Origin: Fen-1362 sp964597035
GTDB taxonomy: Bacteria; Planctomycetota; Phycisphaerae; Sedimentisphaerales; Anaerobacaceae
Assembly (NCBI GenBank): GCA_964597035.1
Contig: CAZQWM010000004.1
Location: 1-64,000 of the forward strand
Length of the DNA stretch: 64,000 nucleotides
Direction: 5' to 3'
The notes below the pieces were generated by a model. It was not told the DNA's origin, ran no database searches, and saw only the letters and a program-made list of their open reading frames with translations. The stretch's first letter is position 1, and each line of letters begins with the position of its first letter. This document shows positions 44,559-53,811 of this stretch, piece after piece. Position numbers and translations under genes: made by a program.

Positions 44559-44836
44559 TGTAACTCCCGGCGCGCCGGGCGAGGATGGCCAGCAGGAAAA
44601 GCCCCGGTTCCCATCCCGCTTACAGGCGTAAAGGCATACTCCTTCGGATGACTTCCGCAGGAGTTTAAGGCGGCACAAACACACCCCTATTGAGAAGTCG
44701 AGGGTCATAGTTCATCTAAGCGTGGCCAACCGCCCGGCTTAAGACAGAGAAGCCGGCTTATTGACAGTGCCCTATACGGTCCCTTAGAATCATGCTCGCA
44801 AATAATGTATGGGGCCGGACTTGACGATATTCGATT

Positions 44837-46792
44837 ATGGCTGAACCAAGCTCGCAAACAGAAATACAGAATAACGTAGCAAACTCAGCAGGCACTCGTC
44901 CGGCGCCTAATCTGGTGCTGAGGTTTCGCCGGCTTCTGATAGTCCTGGCACATATCGTTGTTTTCGCTGCTTCGCTGATGCTCTCATTTCTCGTGGCTTC
45001 CAATATGCAGTTTAGTGCCAAGTGGCTGGTGGGACCATACCCGATTATGCTCGTGTTTTTCGTTATTGTGAAGCTGGTTGTTTTCGGTTTGTTCGGGCAG
45101 TATCGGGGCTGGTGGCGGTACGTGGGCATATCCGATTTGACGGGTATAATCCGCTCTTCGCTGGTCAGCACGCTTGTTATCGTGGCCATGTGGTTTACGG
45201 CACTGCAGACCGACGTCGTGCGAAGAACTTTGCCTGCCATATCGGAAGTGGGGCAGGGCGTGTTTATGGCGGACCTGTTCGGCACAATCTTTCTGCTGGC
45301 GGGTCTGCGAATGGTAATACGTCTTTACTACGAAGAATTTCGCACTGTGGAGCTGGGAAGATTGAAGCGGTTTTTGATTGTCGGGGCGGGCAACACGGGT
45401 GAATCTCTTCTTCGAGAGATTCATCGAATGCGTGTGGTCGAGTATGAGGTAGTAGGTTTTATCGATGACGACCCCTCCAAGCAGGGCATAAGGATACACG
45501 GGCTTCCCGTTCTGGGAACCGTGGAGCAGCTCGCACAAATCTGCAAAGACAAGAACATCGAAGAGGTGGCGATTGCGATGCCCTCGGCGACCGTGCCGCA
45601 ACGACGCCGGGTAGTCCAGGTTTGCCAGGGCACAAAGGTGCGTTTTAGAACCGTCCCTTCGATGACGGACATCGCATCCGGCAGATTCCGGGTCTCACAG
45701 ATACGCGACGTTAATATCACCGATTTGCTCGGCAGAGAAGCCGTTCAGCTCGACGAGGATTCAATTGAGACGTTCATCAAAGACAAAACCATTCTTGTCA
45801 CCGGCGCCGGCGGCTCAATCGGCTCGGAGATGTGCCGGCAGATTTGCCTTTTCGGACCCAAGCTTCTGTTACTGGTTGAACAGGCGGAAAATCCGCTGTT
45901 TTATATTGAGCGCGAGCTTCGCGAAAGATTTCCAAGCATTTCGCTGACGGCGGTAATATGCGATATAACCGACCGGACGCGCGTCGAGGGCATCTTTGAT
46001 AAATACAGACCCGAAGTTGTGATTCACGCGGCTGCACATAAACACGTGCCTTTAATGGAGCTCAATCCTGGCGAGGCCATCAAGAACAACGTAGTGGGCA
46101 CTCAAACGGTGGCGGATGCAGCAGATAAATTCGGCACGGGCAACTTTGTGATGATAAGCACCGACAAGGCGGTAAACCCGACGAGCATAATGGGTTCGTC
46201 GAAGCGCGTCGCCGAGCTGTACGTGCAGGATTTGAACAGGACAAGCAAAACTCACTTTGTTACCGTTCGATTCGGCAATGTGCTGGCTTCGGAGGGTTCG
46301 GTTGTCCCCATTTTCAAAAAGCAGATTGCCGAGGGCGGCCCCGTGACGGTGACGCATCCGGAAATGAAACGCTACTTTATGACCATACCGGAGGCAAGTC
46401 TGCTCGTCTTGCAGGCCGCGTCGATGGGCCAGGGCGGCGAGATATTCGTGCTGGATATGGGCGAGCCGGTGAAAATAATGGATTTGGCGAGGGAGCTTAT
46501 CACGCTGAGCGGCTTTCGGCCCGACGAGGACATCGAGATAGTCTTTACCGGCCCCAGGCCGGGAGAAAAGCTGTTCGAAGAGCTATCCATAAAAGGCGAG
46601 GATATGCAGGAAACCAGGCACCCCAAAATCGGTATATGGAAAAACATACCGATGGACAGGGACCGACTCCGACGGGGAATTTCAGAGCTTGTGAATCTTG
46701 CCGGAACAGGTGAGCATCAGTCGATAACAGCAAAAATCAAAGAGCTTGTCCCCGAATACCAGGGTCCAAACAACAACTCCAGCACGCAATAG
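44837..46792 (+). CDS. CapD/FlaA1-type nucleoside-diphosphate-sugar dehydratase
   Basis: A 651-residue membrane-bound enzyme of the PglF/WbpM type, predicted UDP-N-acetylglucosamine 4,6-dehydratase for polysaccharide or glycan synthesis. Four transmembrane helices lie in residues about 33-165, followed by a CoA-binding-like Rossmann domain (FLIVGAGNTGESLLREI) and the SDR catalytic domain with TGAGGSIGSEMCRQI and STDKAVNPTSIMGSSKR. In that last motif the usual SDR Tyr is replaced by Met, which is normal in this subfamily. No sugar-pathway neighbours are adjacent. Confidence 0.92.
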   Translation: MAEPSSQTEIQNNVANSAGTRPAPNLVLRFRRLLIVLAHIVVFAASLMLSFLVASNMQFSAKWLVGPYPIMLVFFVIVKLVVFGLFGQYRGWWRYVGISDLTGIIRSSLVSTLVIVAMWFTALQTDVVRRTLPAISEVGQGVFMADLFGTIFLLAGLRMVIRLYYEEFRTVELGRLKRFLIVGAGNTGESLLREIHRMRVVEYEVVGFIDDDPSKQGIRIHGLPVLGTVEQLAQICKDKNIEEVAIAMPSATVPQRRRVVQVCQGTKVRFRTVPSMTDIASGRFRVSQIRDVNITDLLGREAVQLDEDSIETFIKDKTILVTGAGGSIGSEMCRQICLFGPKLLLLVEQAENPLFYIERELRERFPSISLTAVICDITDRTRVEGIFDKYRPEVVIHAAAHKHVPLMELNPGEAIKNNVVGTQTVADAADKFGTGNFVMISTDKAVNPTSIMGSSKRVAELYVQDLNRTSKTHFVTVRFGNVLASEGSVVPIFKKQIAEGGPVTVTHPEMKRYFMTIPEASLLVLQAASMGQGGEIFVLDMGEPVKIMDLARELITLSGFRPDEDIEIVFTGPRPGEKLFEELSIKGEDMQETRHPKIGIWKNIPMDRDRLRRGISELVNLAGTGEHQSITAKIKELVPEYQGPNNNSSTQ

Positions 46793-46845
46793 TAAACCGA
46801 ACCGTATTTCTCAGGAACAACGAAGTTCTAACAACGAGCGGCGAA

Positions 46846-47607
46846 CTAAAGACCGGCCGGGTCCTGATGGTAGAAGTTTTTTAATTCCTGATACAGGTCA
46901 GGATATATCTTCTGTAATTCCTTCGGCCGTTCGAAAAAGCACTCCGTCGCCACTGCAAAAAACTCTGCCGGGTTCTCGCCCGCGTATGCCCGCAAAGGCG
47001 TCGGCCGATTCTTATCAAGGTCGCGTCTGACCTTCTCGTAGTTTTCGTGCAGCACTCTTGCCCAGGTGATAAAGGCGCTTCGGTGTTGAAGGACCGCGCT
47101 ATTGTCACCCCGCCCCGCGGAACTATCCAACTGATGAGCGAATTCATGAAAGACCACGTTATGGCCGTCGTGTATGTCTGCCGAACCACATCGAACATCG
47201 TCCCATGACAGCACCACCGAGCCGCGATGCCACGACTCGCCCAATCGCACCTCCCGCCCTTCGACCACCACGCCCGACGGCAGCCGGCGTGTCGCCTTTG
47301 CCACGTACGCCGCCGGATACACCAATATGGACCGCAGCCCGGGATAGTAATCGGTCTGGCGGTGTAACAGCAGCACGCACGCTTGTGCCGCGATGGTCAG
47401 CCGAATCTCATCGGTTATCGCAAGCCCTCCGCATCCGATAAATCGCTTCTCAGCCAGGAATATGAGTATATGCCTCTGAAGCTCCTCTTTATCTTCCGCA
47501 GATAATCCGCGGTAATACTCCACGTTGTTTTCGATAATCTCCAGCCACTCCCGTGGAAAGGGCCTGTTACTGATTCTCCTTCTTCGCCATTTCTTAAATC
47601 CCAGCAT
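46846..47607 (-). CDS. mtfA: Zinc-dependent peptidase of the MtfA family
   Basis: A 253-residue cytoplasmic metallopeptidase. The HEFAHQLD zinc motif (HExxH, about residue 148) is clear, and the IQAC-like TIAAQACVLLL and YPAAYV segments match MtfA (DgsA anti-repressor). In enterobacteria MtfA binds the glucose repressor Mlc; the role in planctomycetes is unknown. The gene converges with the CapD-type gene. Confidence 0.9.
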   Translation of the reverse strand: MLGFKKWRRRRISNRPFPREWLEIIENNVEYYRGLSAEDKEELQRHILIFLAEKRFIGCGGLAITDEIRLTIAAQACVLLLHRQTDYYPGLRSILVYPAAYVAKATRRLPSGVVVEGREVRLGESWHRGSVVLSWDDVRCGSADIHDGHNVVFHEFAHQLDSSAGRGDNSAVLQHRSAFITWARVLHENYEKVRRDLDKNRPTPLRAYAGENPAEFFAVATECFFERPKELQKIYPDLYQELKNFYHQDPAGL

Positions 47608-48096
47608 AATCCACGATTATACCGCCAGCACCTCTCTGAAGACACTACCCACCCCCTGGCGAGCACCATTTCCTGTCCGTTGGCCCCGGCCCCCACCCGC
47701 AATTGGCAGGTATTACCGGGTTTATTGCCAATGCACATGGCATTGGTAATGCCTATCTTAAAGCATACAATTCAAAATCAACTACCGGAAATCCTTGTTT
47801 AATCCGCCTTTCCTGCCCCGGTAAGCCTGCCCTCAAACGCCGTAGTCAGGGTTATAGGCTGGGGTCCAGGTTTTCAGACGCGGGAGAAAATCCATTTTTT
47901 AATCCCCACCTCACGCTGCGGTGCTTTGTTTTCACAACAAACAACCGACTACGAACAACCAACCAAAGACGAAATTCTAAATGTGCGGGACGAACATATT
48001 TCGGCAAGTTCACCTGTCTCGATTTTCCGCTGGCACAAACTCACCACTGCCCGCGCTCAAAACATTCAGTTGCAGCCTCTGCCATTTTGTGGGCGT
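47608..48096. other. 489-nt intergenic region, no gene seen
   Basis: No open frame here gives a recognisable protein. A low-complexity AAC/GAC-rich stretch (about 47930-47985, of the form ACAACCGACTACGAACAACC) resembles short AAC-rich runs near 18825 and 46815. It may hold the promoter of mtfA at its left edge. Nothing else was recognised. Confidence 0.5.
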
Positions 48097-48744
48097 CTAT
48101 TTCAATTGCCAGCCATCTGGGCAGTAATCACGCCACCACGAAGCGAAAACGCTATAGTCCTCGAATTCTACGTCGTCGTCGCCGCTCAAATCTCCCACCA
48201 GGCCCGGCCCGCTCAACAGCCAGTCGTCAACGAAGTTCGCCAAATCATCGAGTGCCACCACGCACGCCCGCACCTTGTACGCAACCGGACTACCCGAGCC
48301 AAAATGCATCCACCCGATATTCTCACCCCACACCCAGCCGTCAAAGTTACCATCGCCGTCAATCGTAACGCCGTACTCGTTCGCGTCGCCCGGCACATTC
48401 GGGTCGAAGTTTATCCAGCCCACGTTTTCACCCCAGGCATACCCCCTCAGCTTGCCGGTGCCATCATTAGCAACTCCTGTATTGGGGTCGCTGTCGTTGG
48501 GGTCAAGATTTATCCAGCCAATGTTCTCAGCCCAGATAAATCCCGTCAGCTTCTGAGTCGTAACCTTCGCCCCGACGTTCGGCCCAGCCACGTTCGGTTC
48601 GAAATTCACCCACCCGATATTCTCGCCATACGCATATTGACTCCCGTCATCGTACGGGTCGATATTCTCCGCAAAACAGATATTGACGCTACCCATCAAG
48701 ACTGCACAAACGACACAACTTTTAATTATATCGCTCAGTTTCAT
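48097..48744 (-). CDS. Exported GENIGW-repeat protein with dockerin-like C-terminus
   Basis: A 215-residue secreted protein. After a signal peptide (about 1-25, ending CFAEN) there are four imperfect units around GENIGWVNFEPN (also AENIGWINLDPN, GENVGWINFDPN, GENIGWMHFGSG). A C-terminal dockerin-like segment (DLSGDDDVEFEDYSVFASWW) follows. The function is unknown; cell-surface or matrix attachment is plausible. ATG 48744 is chosen as start because AGGATGAT lies upstream; ATG 48756 is an alternative. A frameshifted relative lies at 50113-50344. Confidence 0.8.
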   Translation of the reverse strand: MKLSDIIKSCVVCAVLMGSVNICFAENIDPYDDGSQYAYGENIGWVNFEPNVAGPNVGAKVTTQKLTGFIWAENIGWINLDPNDSDPNTGVANDGTGKLRGYAWGENVGWINFDPNVPGDANEYGVTIDGDGNFDGWVWGENIGWMHFGSGSPVAYKVRACVVALDDLANFVDDWLLSGPGLVGDLSGDDDVEFEDYSVFASWWRDYCPDGWQLK

Positions 48745-48790
48745 TTTCTTTATCATCCTTTCTCATCTTAGGTTTGCTACATGTTGTCTA

Positions 48791-50053
48791 TCACGGGGCA
48801 TGATTCGTGCCAAAAGTGCAGTTGCCTCCTAAGTCTAATATGTTCGTTGCCGAACCCGCTCCTGTCCCATTGCTATATGCCGTGTTCTGGTCAACAAGAC
48901 TGTTTCCTATAAGATGGATGCCGTAGGCATTACCGTCAGCCGAATCTCCGTTGTCGCAGGCCGTGTTGCCGGTTATCGTACTACCTTCGTTGGCAAAGAT
49001 GCCGCTGACGCTGCCATCAGCTGAATTTCCGTTGTTGCTGGCCGTGTTGCCGGCCACTGTACTGCCGATGTAGGTAGCGATGCCGTAGACGTAGCTGTGA
49101 GCCGAATCTCCGTTGTAGTTGGATGTGTTGCCGGCTATCGTACTACCGGCGTCAGCCCAGATGCCGTAGACGTAGCCGGTAGCCAAATATCCGTTGCCGT
49201 AGACCGTGTTGCCGGTTACTGTACTGCCGATACCAGCGGAGATGCCGTGAACGGTGGTGCCAGCCGAACTTCCGTTGCTGTTGACCGTGTTGTCGGTTAT
49301 CGTACAGCTGGCGCCGGCCAAGATGCCGTTGACATAGGTGCCGGTAGCATTATCTCCATTGTCGTAGACCGTGTTGCCGGTTACCGTACAGTTCTTGGAG
49401 GCACGGATGCCGTAAACCTGGCAGTAGCTGCCGGTAGTGGAATGCCCGCAGTTGTAGACTATGTTGCCGATTATCGTACTGCCAGTGGAAGCATAGATTC
49501 CGTAGACGTTGCTGCCAGAGGAATATCCATTATCACTTGCTGTGCAGTCCTTGACCAAATGGCTTGTGCCTTCAAGATAAATACCACGTTGGCCATTGGA
49601 GGTGGCTCGTATACCAATGATGCGGTGGTCCTGGCCGTAGGTGCCGTTGCCCTCGAAGATGCCACAGTTAAAGTCACGAACTGTGCCGTTGCAGATTTCC
49701 ACATTGGTACGGCCATTCATATAAACTCCGCAATAACCCCCAGAATCCGGACCTTTGAGGGTGTAACCCATCAGGTCAATTGTTACGTTATCGCATTCGA
49801 TAGTAATAGCATGGTTGGCATCAGTGAAGTCTATGTCTTCGACCAGATAATACGAGTTTGGCTCAGTAATGCTCAGTGGCAAATCAGATGCGTGAATCGG
49901 TATTCTCGGCTCGACCTCATCAAGTGTTTTCATCGTTGGTCCGGGTGCTGCTGACGGCTCAAGATTGCCTGCCACAACCATTGGGCATAGCCACATCAAG
50001 ACTACTAAGGCCAGAAAAGCAATCATAAACTTTGAGTTGTTTGATTTTTGCAT
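48791..50053 (-). CDS. Exported right-handed beta-helix repeat protein
   Basis: A 420-residue secreted protein with a signal peptide (about 1-29, ending VVAGN). After it comes the motif LEPSAAPGPTMKTLDEVEPR, also seen in variant form in the Hcp-like protein nearby. The body (about 85-410) is a parallel beta-helix; from residue 196 to 388 it has seven repeats of mostly 27 residues, each with a GNTVxxNG turn and a YGI strand. The repeats have few charges and many Asn/Gly/Thr. The function is unknown; carbohydrate binding or a structural surface role is plausible. Confidence 0.85.
   Translation of the reverse strand: MQKSNNSKFMIAFLALVVLMWLCPMVVAGNLEPSAAPGPTMKTLDEVEPRIPIHASDLPLSITEPNSYYLVEDIDFTDANHAITIECDNVTIDLMGYTLKGPDSGGYCGVYMNGRTNVEICNGTVRDFNCGIFEGNGTYGQDHRIIGIRATSNGQRGIYLEGTSHLVKDCTASDNGYSSGSNVYGIYASTGSTIIGNIVYNCGHSTTGSYCQVYGIRASKNCTVTGNTVYDNGDNATGTYVNGILAGASCTITDNTVNSNGSSAGTTVHGISAGIGSTVTGNTVYGNGYLATGYVYGIWADAGSTIAGNTSNYNGDSAHSYVYGIATYIGSTVAGNTASNNGNSADGSVSGIFANEGSTITGNTACDNGDSADGNAYGIHLIGNSLVDQNTAYSNGTGAGSATNILDLGGNCTFGTNHAP
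48890..49468 (-). repeat. Tandem repeats of about 81 bp inside the beta-helix gene
   Basis: Seven imperfect units encode residues 196-388 of the beta-helix protein. Five of them are exactly 27 codons, one 28 and one 30. The DNA repeats share strings such as GTGTTGCCGG on the plus strand. They probably grew by unequal crossing over. Confidence 0.8.
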
Positions 50054-50112
50054 TTTTTATCTCCTAAAGTGCTTACTATAAACGAGTTATATTTTTTACG
50101 GAGCGACATTCG

Positions 50113-50344
50113 CTATTTAATACGGATTTTCGGTCGAGCCATCACCGTCGCCCCGACGTTCGGCCCGGCCGCGTTCGGCTCGAAATTCAACGACCCGATA
50201 TTCTCACCCCACGCGTACTGGCTCCCATCCTCGTATGGGTCGATATTCTCCGCCAAACCAATCGAGACAAGACAACCAGCATAGAATCGCAGTAGACAAA
50301 ACCGCAATTGCCACAAAAACTGTTTTTCTATTTTGCCTTCTCAT
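50113..50344 (-). pseudogene. Frameshifted and truncated GENIGW-repeat gene
   Basis: An ATG at 50344 opens a frame with a signal-peptide-like start (MRRQNRKTVFVAIAVLSTAI), but this frame ends after about 46 codons. A neighbouring frame then continues with LAENIDPYEDGSQYAWGEN and FEPNAAGPNVGA, matching the GENIGW-repeat protein at 48097-48744, before it stops at 50113. So a single-base shift and an early stop have broken the gene. The first repeat also has Trp changed to Ser (GENIGSLNF). Confidence 0.7.
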
Positions 50345-50401
50345 CGTCGTTTCCTCGCCAACAGAACATTTTGTCATGGCTGAGATCCTGTAGCTCCTCG
50401 T

Positions 50402-51064
50402 TTAGGGATGACTGGTCCATGTATCATATGCCTCTATGTTGTCGGGCTCCCATTTCCAATCGATTCTATTATACACAAAGGACACGCTTTCGAGATTCGG
50501 AGTAATCGTCCTGATTTCCGTAATTATTGCGTCCGTCAGCTTAACCGTATAGTAATGCTCTTCCTGACCAACCGGGTTTATTCGATAGAACTTGATTTCG
50601 ACCTGAGCCATGTGCTCACCCTGGCACATCGCCTGATAGAATGGCACCGTCGCTTTGTCTATGTACTTGAGAATCGTATACGGTTCATGTCTTCGTTGGC
50701 CCGTCGGCAGACCGGTCTGTGGGTCAGTCGGCAGGTAAACCCTGTGTTCGTTGCCCACCACAACGATAGTGTCCTCTTTGCCCGATGCCTCGCAGCTCCC
50801 TTCTATATTTCCCTGGTTCTCACCTACGGCAGTCATATGAATCAAATACGACCCTGCCACTTGTGAATGAGATGGTGTCATGCTCCAGCTCTCCGGCACG
50901 AGCTGTTTGATTTTGTCATACACCTGTGTAAGCGTATGCATCGTTGGCGCCGGCGAATTCTCCGGCTCCAGCGGGCCGGCACCGACCTTCATCGACCAGC
51001 ACACCAGCACACACCCCGCCGCCAGTAACAGCAGCACTAACTTTGGCATTACTTTGGACTTCAT
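50402..51064 (-). CDS. Secreted Hcp-family (type VI tube-like) protein
   Basis: A 220-residue protein with a signal peptide (about 1-29, ending KVGAG), a linker with LEPENSPAPTMHTLTQVYDK, and then an Hcp-type domain (about 70-220). The Hcp features are MTAVGENQGNIEGSCEASG, IKFYRINPVGQEEHYYTVKL and TDAIITEIRTITPNLES. Hcp normally forms the hexameric tube of type VI secretion systems and lacks a signal peptide; no other T6SS gene is present in this window. AGGAGGA precedes ATG 51064. The linker motif is shared with the beta-helix protein at 48791-50053. The role is unknown. Confidence 0.82.
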   Translation of the reverse strand: MKSKVMPKLVLLLLAAGCVLVCWSMKVGAGPLEPENSPAPTMHTLTQVYDKIKQLVPESWSMTPSHSQVAGSYLIHMTAVGENQGNIEGSCEASGKEDTIVVVGNEHRVYLPTDPQTGLPTGQRRHEPYTILKYIDKATVPFYQAMCQGEHMAQVEIKFYRINPVGQEEHYYTVKLTDAIITEIRTITPNLESVSFVYNRIDWKWEPDNIEAYDTWTSHP

Positions 51065-51574
51065 TTTTGTTCCTCCTAATAAAGACCGATTTGGCGTTTC
51101 ATTTGCGCACCGATACCGCTTATGAAAAACCCAAAAAAATTGCAAAAAACTCATGCCAGCTCCTCCTTTCCGGCCGTGCCGGCAAACCAACTATTTACCA
51201 ATATACACTCCCAAGGCCGGTAAATCAATCCTAAAAATGTACTTTCCTGCTGACATCACAGATTCAACATTCACTCCCCCGCCCGCCGGCTTGACTTCCC
51301 CTCGGAGCATAGCACAGATTCCGGAATGTCTACCACAGAATGCCCTTATTGATGCCCCAAAATCAGTTATCCGCTTCTATGAAGCCAGGTCTGTCAATGG
51401 CAAAACTTGTCCGCCTTCGATGAATTATGTTTACCCGCCTTTTACGCGCAAAAAAATGACCGAGGACAAACCTTGTCGCCGGTCACTCCTTTTCTCCCCA
51501 GTCTAATGCACTGACAGTAAATGTTCTATAACACCTACTAATTGCGAAAGCTTACGAAAAGCAGAAAAAGGCCT
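51065..51574. other. 510-nt region between the Hcp-like and PilZ genes
   Basis: This holds the leader of the Hcp-like gene at its left edge and the terminator of the PilZ gene near 51450. The plus-strand open frame across 51153-51506 has no family resemblance and spans the terminator, so it is not annotated. I see nothing else. Confidence 0.5.
51449..51485 (-). terminator. Rho-independent terminator of the PilZ gene
   Basis: TGACCG (51457-51462) pairs with CGGTCA (51480-51485) and GACAA (51465-51469) with TTGTC (51473-51477), with a 2-nt internal loop and an ACC end loop. On the minus strand the hairpin is followed by seven T residues. Confidence 0.8.
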
Positions 51575-51901
51575 TTACGATTCGATACCGTCAAAGACAA
51601 TTCCGACCCCTATTGTGGCATCGTCGAGCAACCTTCCGCGTTCAACCCGCACAACTCTTCCGCTCTTTATCCGTGCGTATGCACCCTTTTTCTTGGCCAA
51701 TGTCATTGTCCGCGGGAAGTTCAATTCGATAAAGTGGCCCGGACGAAGTGGAACAGAAGCCGGCAGACGCACCAGAACGCCGCCCCTACTTATGTTTGTG
51801 CTTCTGCCATTGAAGAACCGATTGGCTTCAGGAAGCCAGACACTGACGGGCCAGGATACCTGTGTTCGCTCCGTTTTACGCTGCTCGACTAAGGTTTCCA
51901 T
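51575..51901 (-). CDS. PilZ domain protein (cyclic-di-GMP receptor type)
   Basis: A 108-residue single PilZ domain. The cyclic-di-GMP-binding elements are an N-terminal RKTER (R-x-x-x-R) and STNISRGGVLVRL ([D/N]-x-S-x-x-G), about 30 residues apart, and both are present. Small PilZ proteins relay cyclic-di-GMP levels to targets such as motility or polysaccharide machinery. ATG 51901 has GGAGGT seven bases upstream. A clear terminator follows. The target is unknown. Confidence 0.88.
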   Translation of the reverse strand: METLVEQRKTERTQVSWPVSVWLPEANRFFNGRSTNISRGGVLVRLPASVPLRPGHFIELNFPRTMTLAKKKGAYARIKSGRVVRVERGRLLDDATIGVGIVFDGIES

Positions 51902-52142
51902 TTTTGACCTCCATATCAGGATATTCTGTTCATCGTAACATTTTATCGACAACGTTAATCTGGGAAGATTAGACTATTTAGGCAAATTGAAGATTTTCTC
52001 AGAAAAACTTTTTCGGTTGTTTTTGAAATATGCTGATACGACCATTATTATCGGTCTAATTCTGGCCGAATTGGGGATGTTGAAGCCAATGCGAGTGTAT
52101 TCGTGCCTCCCTATCATACATCATTGCGGCAGCGAAGGTATA

Positions 52143-52865
52143 TCAGACGGTGTATTCTTTGGAGCGTTTCAGGAACCGCAATTGGAGCATAATGCCGATG
52201 AAAGTCCAGCCGATGAGCAGCAAAGGCAGAAACCAGCTATAGCCGTAATAAATGTGGTTGAGGTTCATCGTGGGCGGGTCCGCGACGAACGTTTCGTAGC
52301 GGTAGATTAGTCCGAAAGAACCGATGGTTATGAGCGAAGCGCCGGCAAAGCTGGTAAACAGCATAACGGCAAGCTTGAATACGACAAAGGAAATCATACC
52401 GCCGGCTATGAGTCCTACAAGCGCGCCGGCCCAAACAAACTGCTCAGGCAAATGAACTGCTTGCCAGACGCTTGCGGTAAGCAAACCGCCTGCAACGGCA
52501 CCGAGGACACAGACGGACCATCGAATAAGGGGCAGAGAGATTACGGTCAAGAGTCCTGCGCCTATAACGCCGCCAAGGAGGACCTTGTCGAATTGTTCGC
52601 CTATCAACATACCGAAATACAGGCCGAGCAGACCGAACCCGATTACGGTAAGGACCTTGTAGATTCTCCAGCCATACATCAGCGGGATTACGCCGAAGGA
52701 CACGGCGATGATGGCCTGGAGAGGGGTAAGAGAGGTGGCCTGATTCCAAACCTGGTCGAGCGTCTGCAGGACGTATCTTGCACTATAGTCGACCTGCTGG
52801 GCAGTTTCGATCTGGGCTGGTGCTGTGGCTTTGCTCGTCTGGGCAAGAATGAAAAGAAGGTCCAT
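52143..52865 (-). CDS. Multi-pass membrane protein (TMEM198/DUF4203-like layout)
   Basis: A 240-residue protein. After about 50 N-terminal residues there are six to seven closely spaced hydrophobic segments (about 48-64, 70-88, 94-110, 115-132, 140-170, 173-187, 207-226), rich in Gly, resembling DUF4203/TMEM198-type proteins. No catalytic motif is visible. It lies 59 nt after a second membrane protein gene of similar layout on the same strand, so the two may act together. Function unknown. Confidence 0.65.
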   Translation of the reverse strand: MDLLFILAQTSKATAPAQIETAQQVDYSARYVLQTLDQVWNQATSLTPLQAIIAVSFGVIPLMYGWRIYKVLTVIGFGLLGLYFGMLIGEQFDKVLLGGVIGAGLLTVISLPLIRWSVCVLGAVAGGLLTASVWQAVHLPEQFVWAGALVGLIAGGMISFVVFKLAVMLFTSFAGASLITIGSFGLIYRYETFVADPPTMNLNHIYYGYSWFLPLLLIGWTFIGIMLQLRFLKRSKEYTV

Positions 52866-52924
52866 CGGCTATTCTCCTTAATAATCGTCGGCGTTCCATG
52901 CCTGTGTCAGCGGTTGTGTTGCCG

Positions 52925-53668
52925 TTACGCCGTTCGCCAGGCAGCGGCCTTGCGATCGCTGCCGTCGGCTTTGCCTTTTTTGGCTTTTCTGAATTTTTTC
53001 TTTACGGCTCCTCTTGCGGCGGCGATACGGCTATCGACTTTCGGCATCACCAGCCACTGCACCGTTGTACCGATGACTGTAACAATAATGAAGAGTTCTA
53101 CATATATCTCCTGCCTTGAGGATATGTGAGCAACGGCGGAAAGGCCGTTGTTAGTTAACATCATAATGGTGCCAGCCAGCAGCAGAGAGGTTCCTGCGGC
53201 CGAGCAAAGAACAACTGAGGTTATTCGCCAGCAGGCGGAGCTTAGCCCGACAGGAGCAGCAATCATAATCAGCAGTATCGGCCAGTTGTAATAGGGCACG
53301 CCGATTGTCAGGTCATGCATTATATTAATAAGTTCGCCGGATGTATCGACATAGGGTCGAATCAGGAAAGAGAAACCGTAAACGGCGACAATTACAGACG
53401 CCGTGAGAACAAGGAAAACCTCCTGAAGCCTGAGGGCAAGCAGGACGCCAATGGCAACAAGCGCAGTGAGCAGCATCAGGTTGGAGTTTTTAGTGAACAG
53501 GATGCAAAGCGAGCCGCAATAGGCACCAACGAGCGCAAACATTAATCTTCTGAGGCCCGGGCCTCCCAGCCAAACGAACAGACCTACCACCAGCGTAATA
53601 ACCGTCAAAGGCAACAACGGCTGGATGCCAAGGATACGGCTTTCAAATGTCCATAAGAGCTCAGTCAT
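52925..53668 (-). CDS. Multi-pass membrane protein with basic C-terminal tail
   Basis: A 247-residue protein with seven or so predicted transmembrane helices (from about residue 14 to 208) and a strongly basic tail (AARGAVKKKFRKAKKGKADG). The layout resembles that of its downstream neighbour (52143-52865), and they are probably co-transcribed. The family is not recognised. Confidence 0.65.
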   Translation of the reverse strand: MTELLWTFESRILGIQPLLPLTVITLVVGLFVWLGGPGLRRLMFALVGAYCGSLCILFTKNSNLMLLTALVAIGVLLALRLQEVFLVLTASVIVAVYGFSFLIRPYVDTSGELINIMHDLTIGVPYYNWPILLIMIAAPVGLSSACWRITSVVLCSAAGTSLLLAGTIMMLTNNGLSAVAHISSRQEIYVELFIIVTVIGTTVQWLVMPKVDSRIAAARGAVKKKFRKAKKGKADGSDRKAAAWRTA

Positions 53669-53811
53669 AATCTGCCCAACTGTATTAAAATATGTTTATA
53701 GTAAGCCGAACTGCCAAATTTTTAGTACATATTTATTTATCGGCCTAAGCTGCCATTAAGGTTAATTCGCGGTGAAATTGCCAAAGGATGAGGGGAATTT
53801 CGAGGCGGGAA

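Noticed and set aside
47703..48771. Long plus-strand open frames across 47.7-48.8 kb
   Set aside because: They run antisense to the GENIGW-repeat gene or through non-coding sequence, with biased composition and no domain.
51153..51506. A 117-residue plus-strand open frame
   Set aside because: It has no family resemblance, crosses a strong minus-strand terminator and has no ribosome-binding site.
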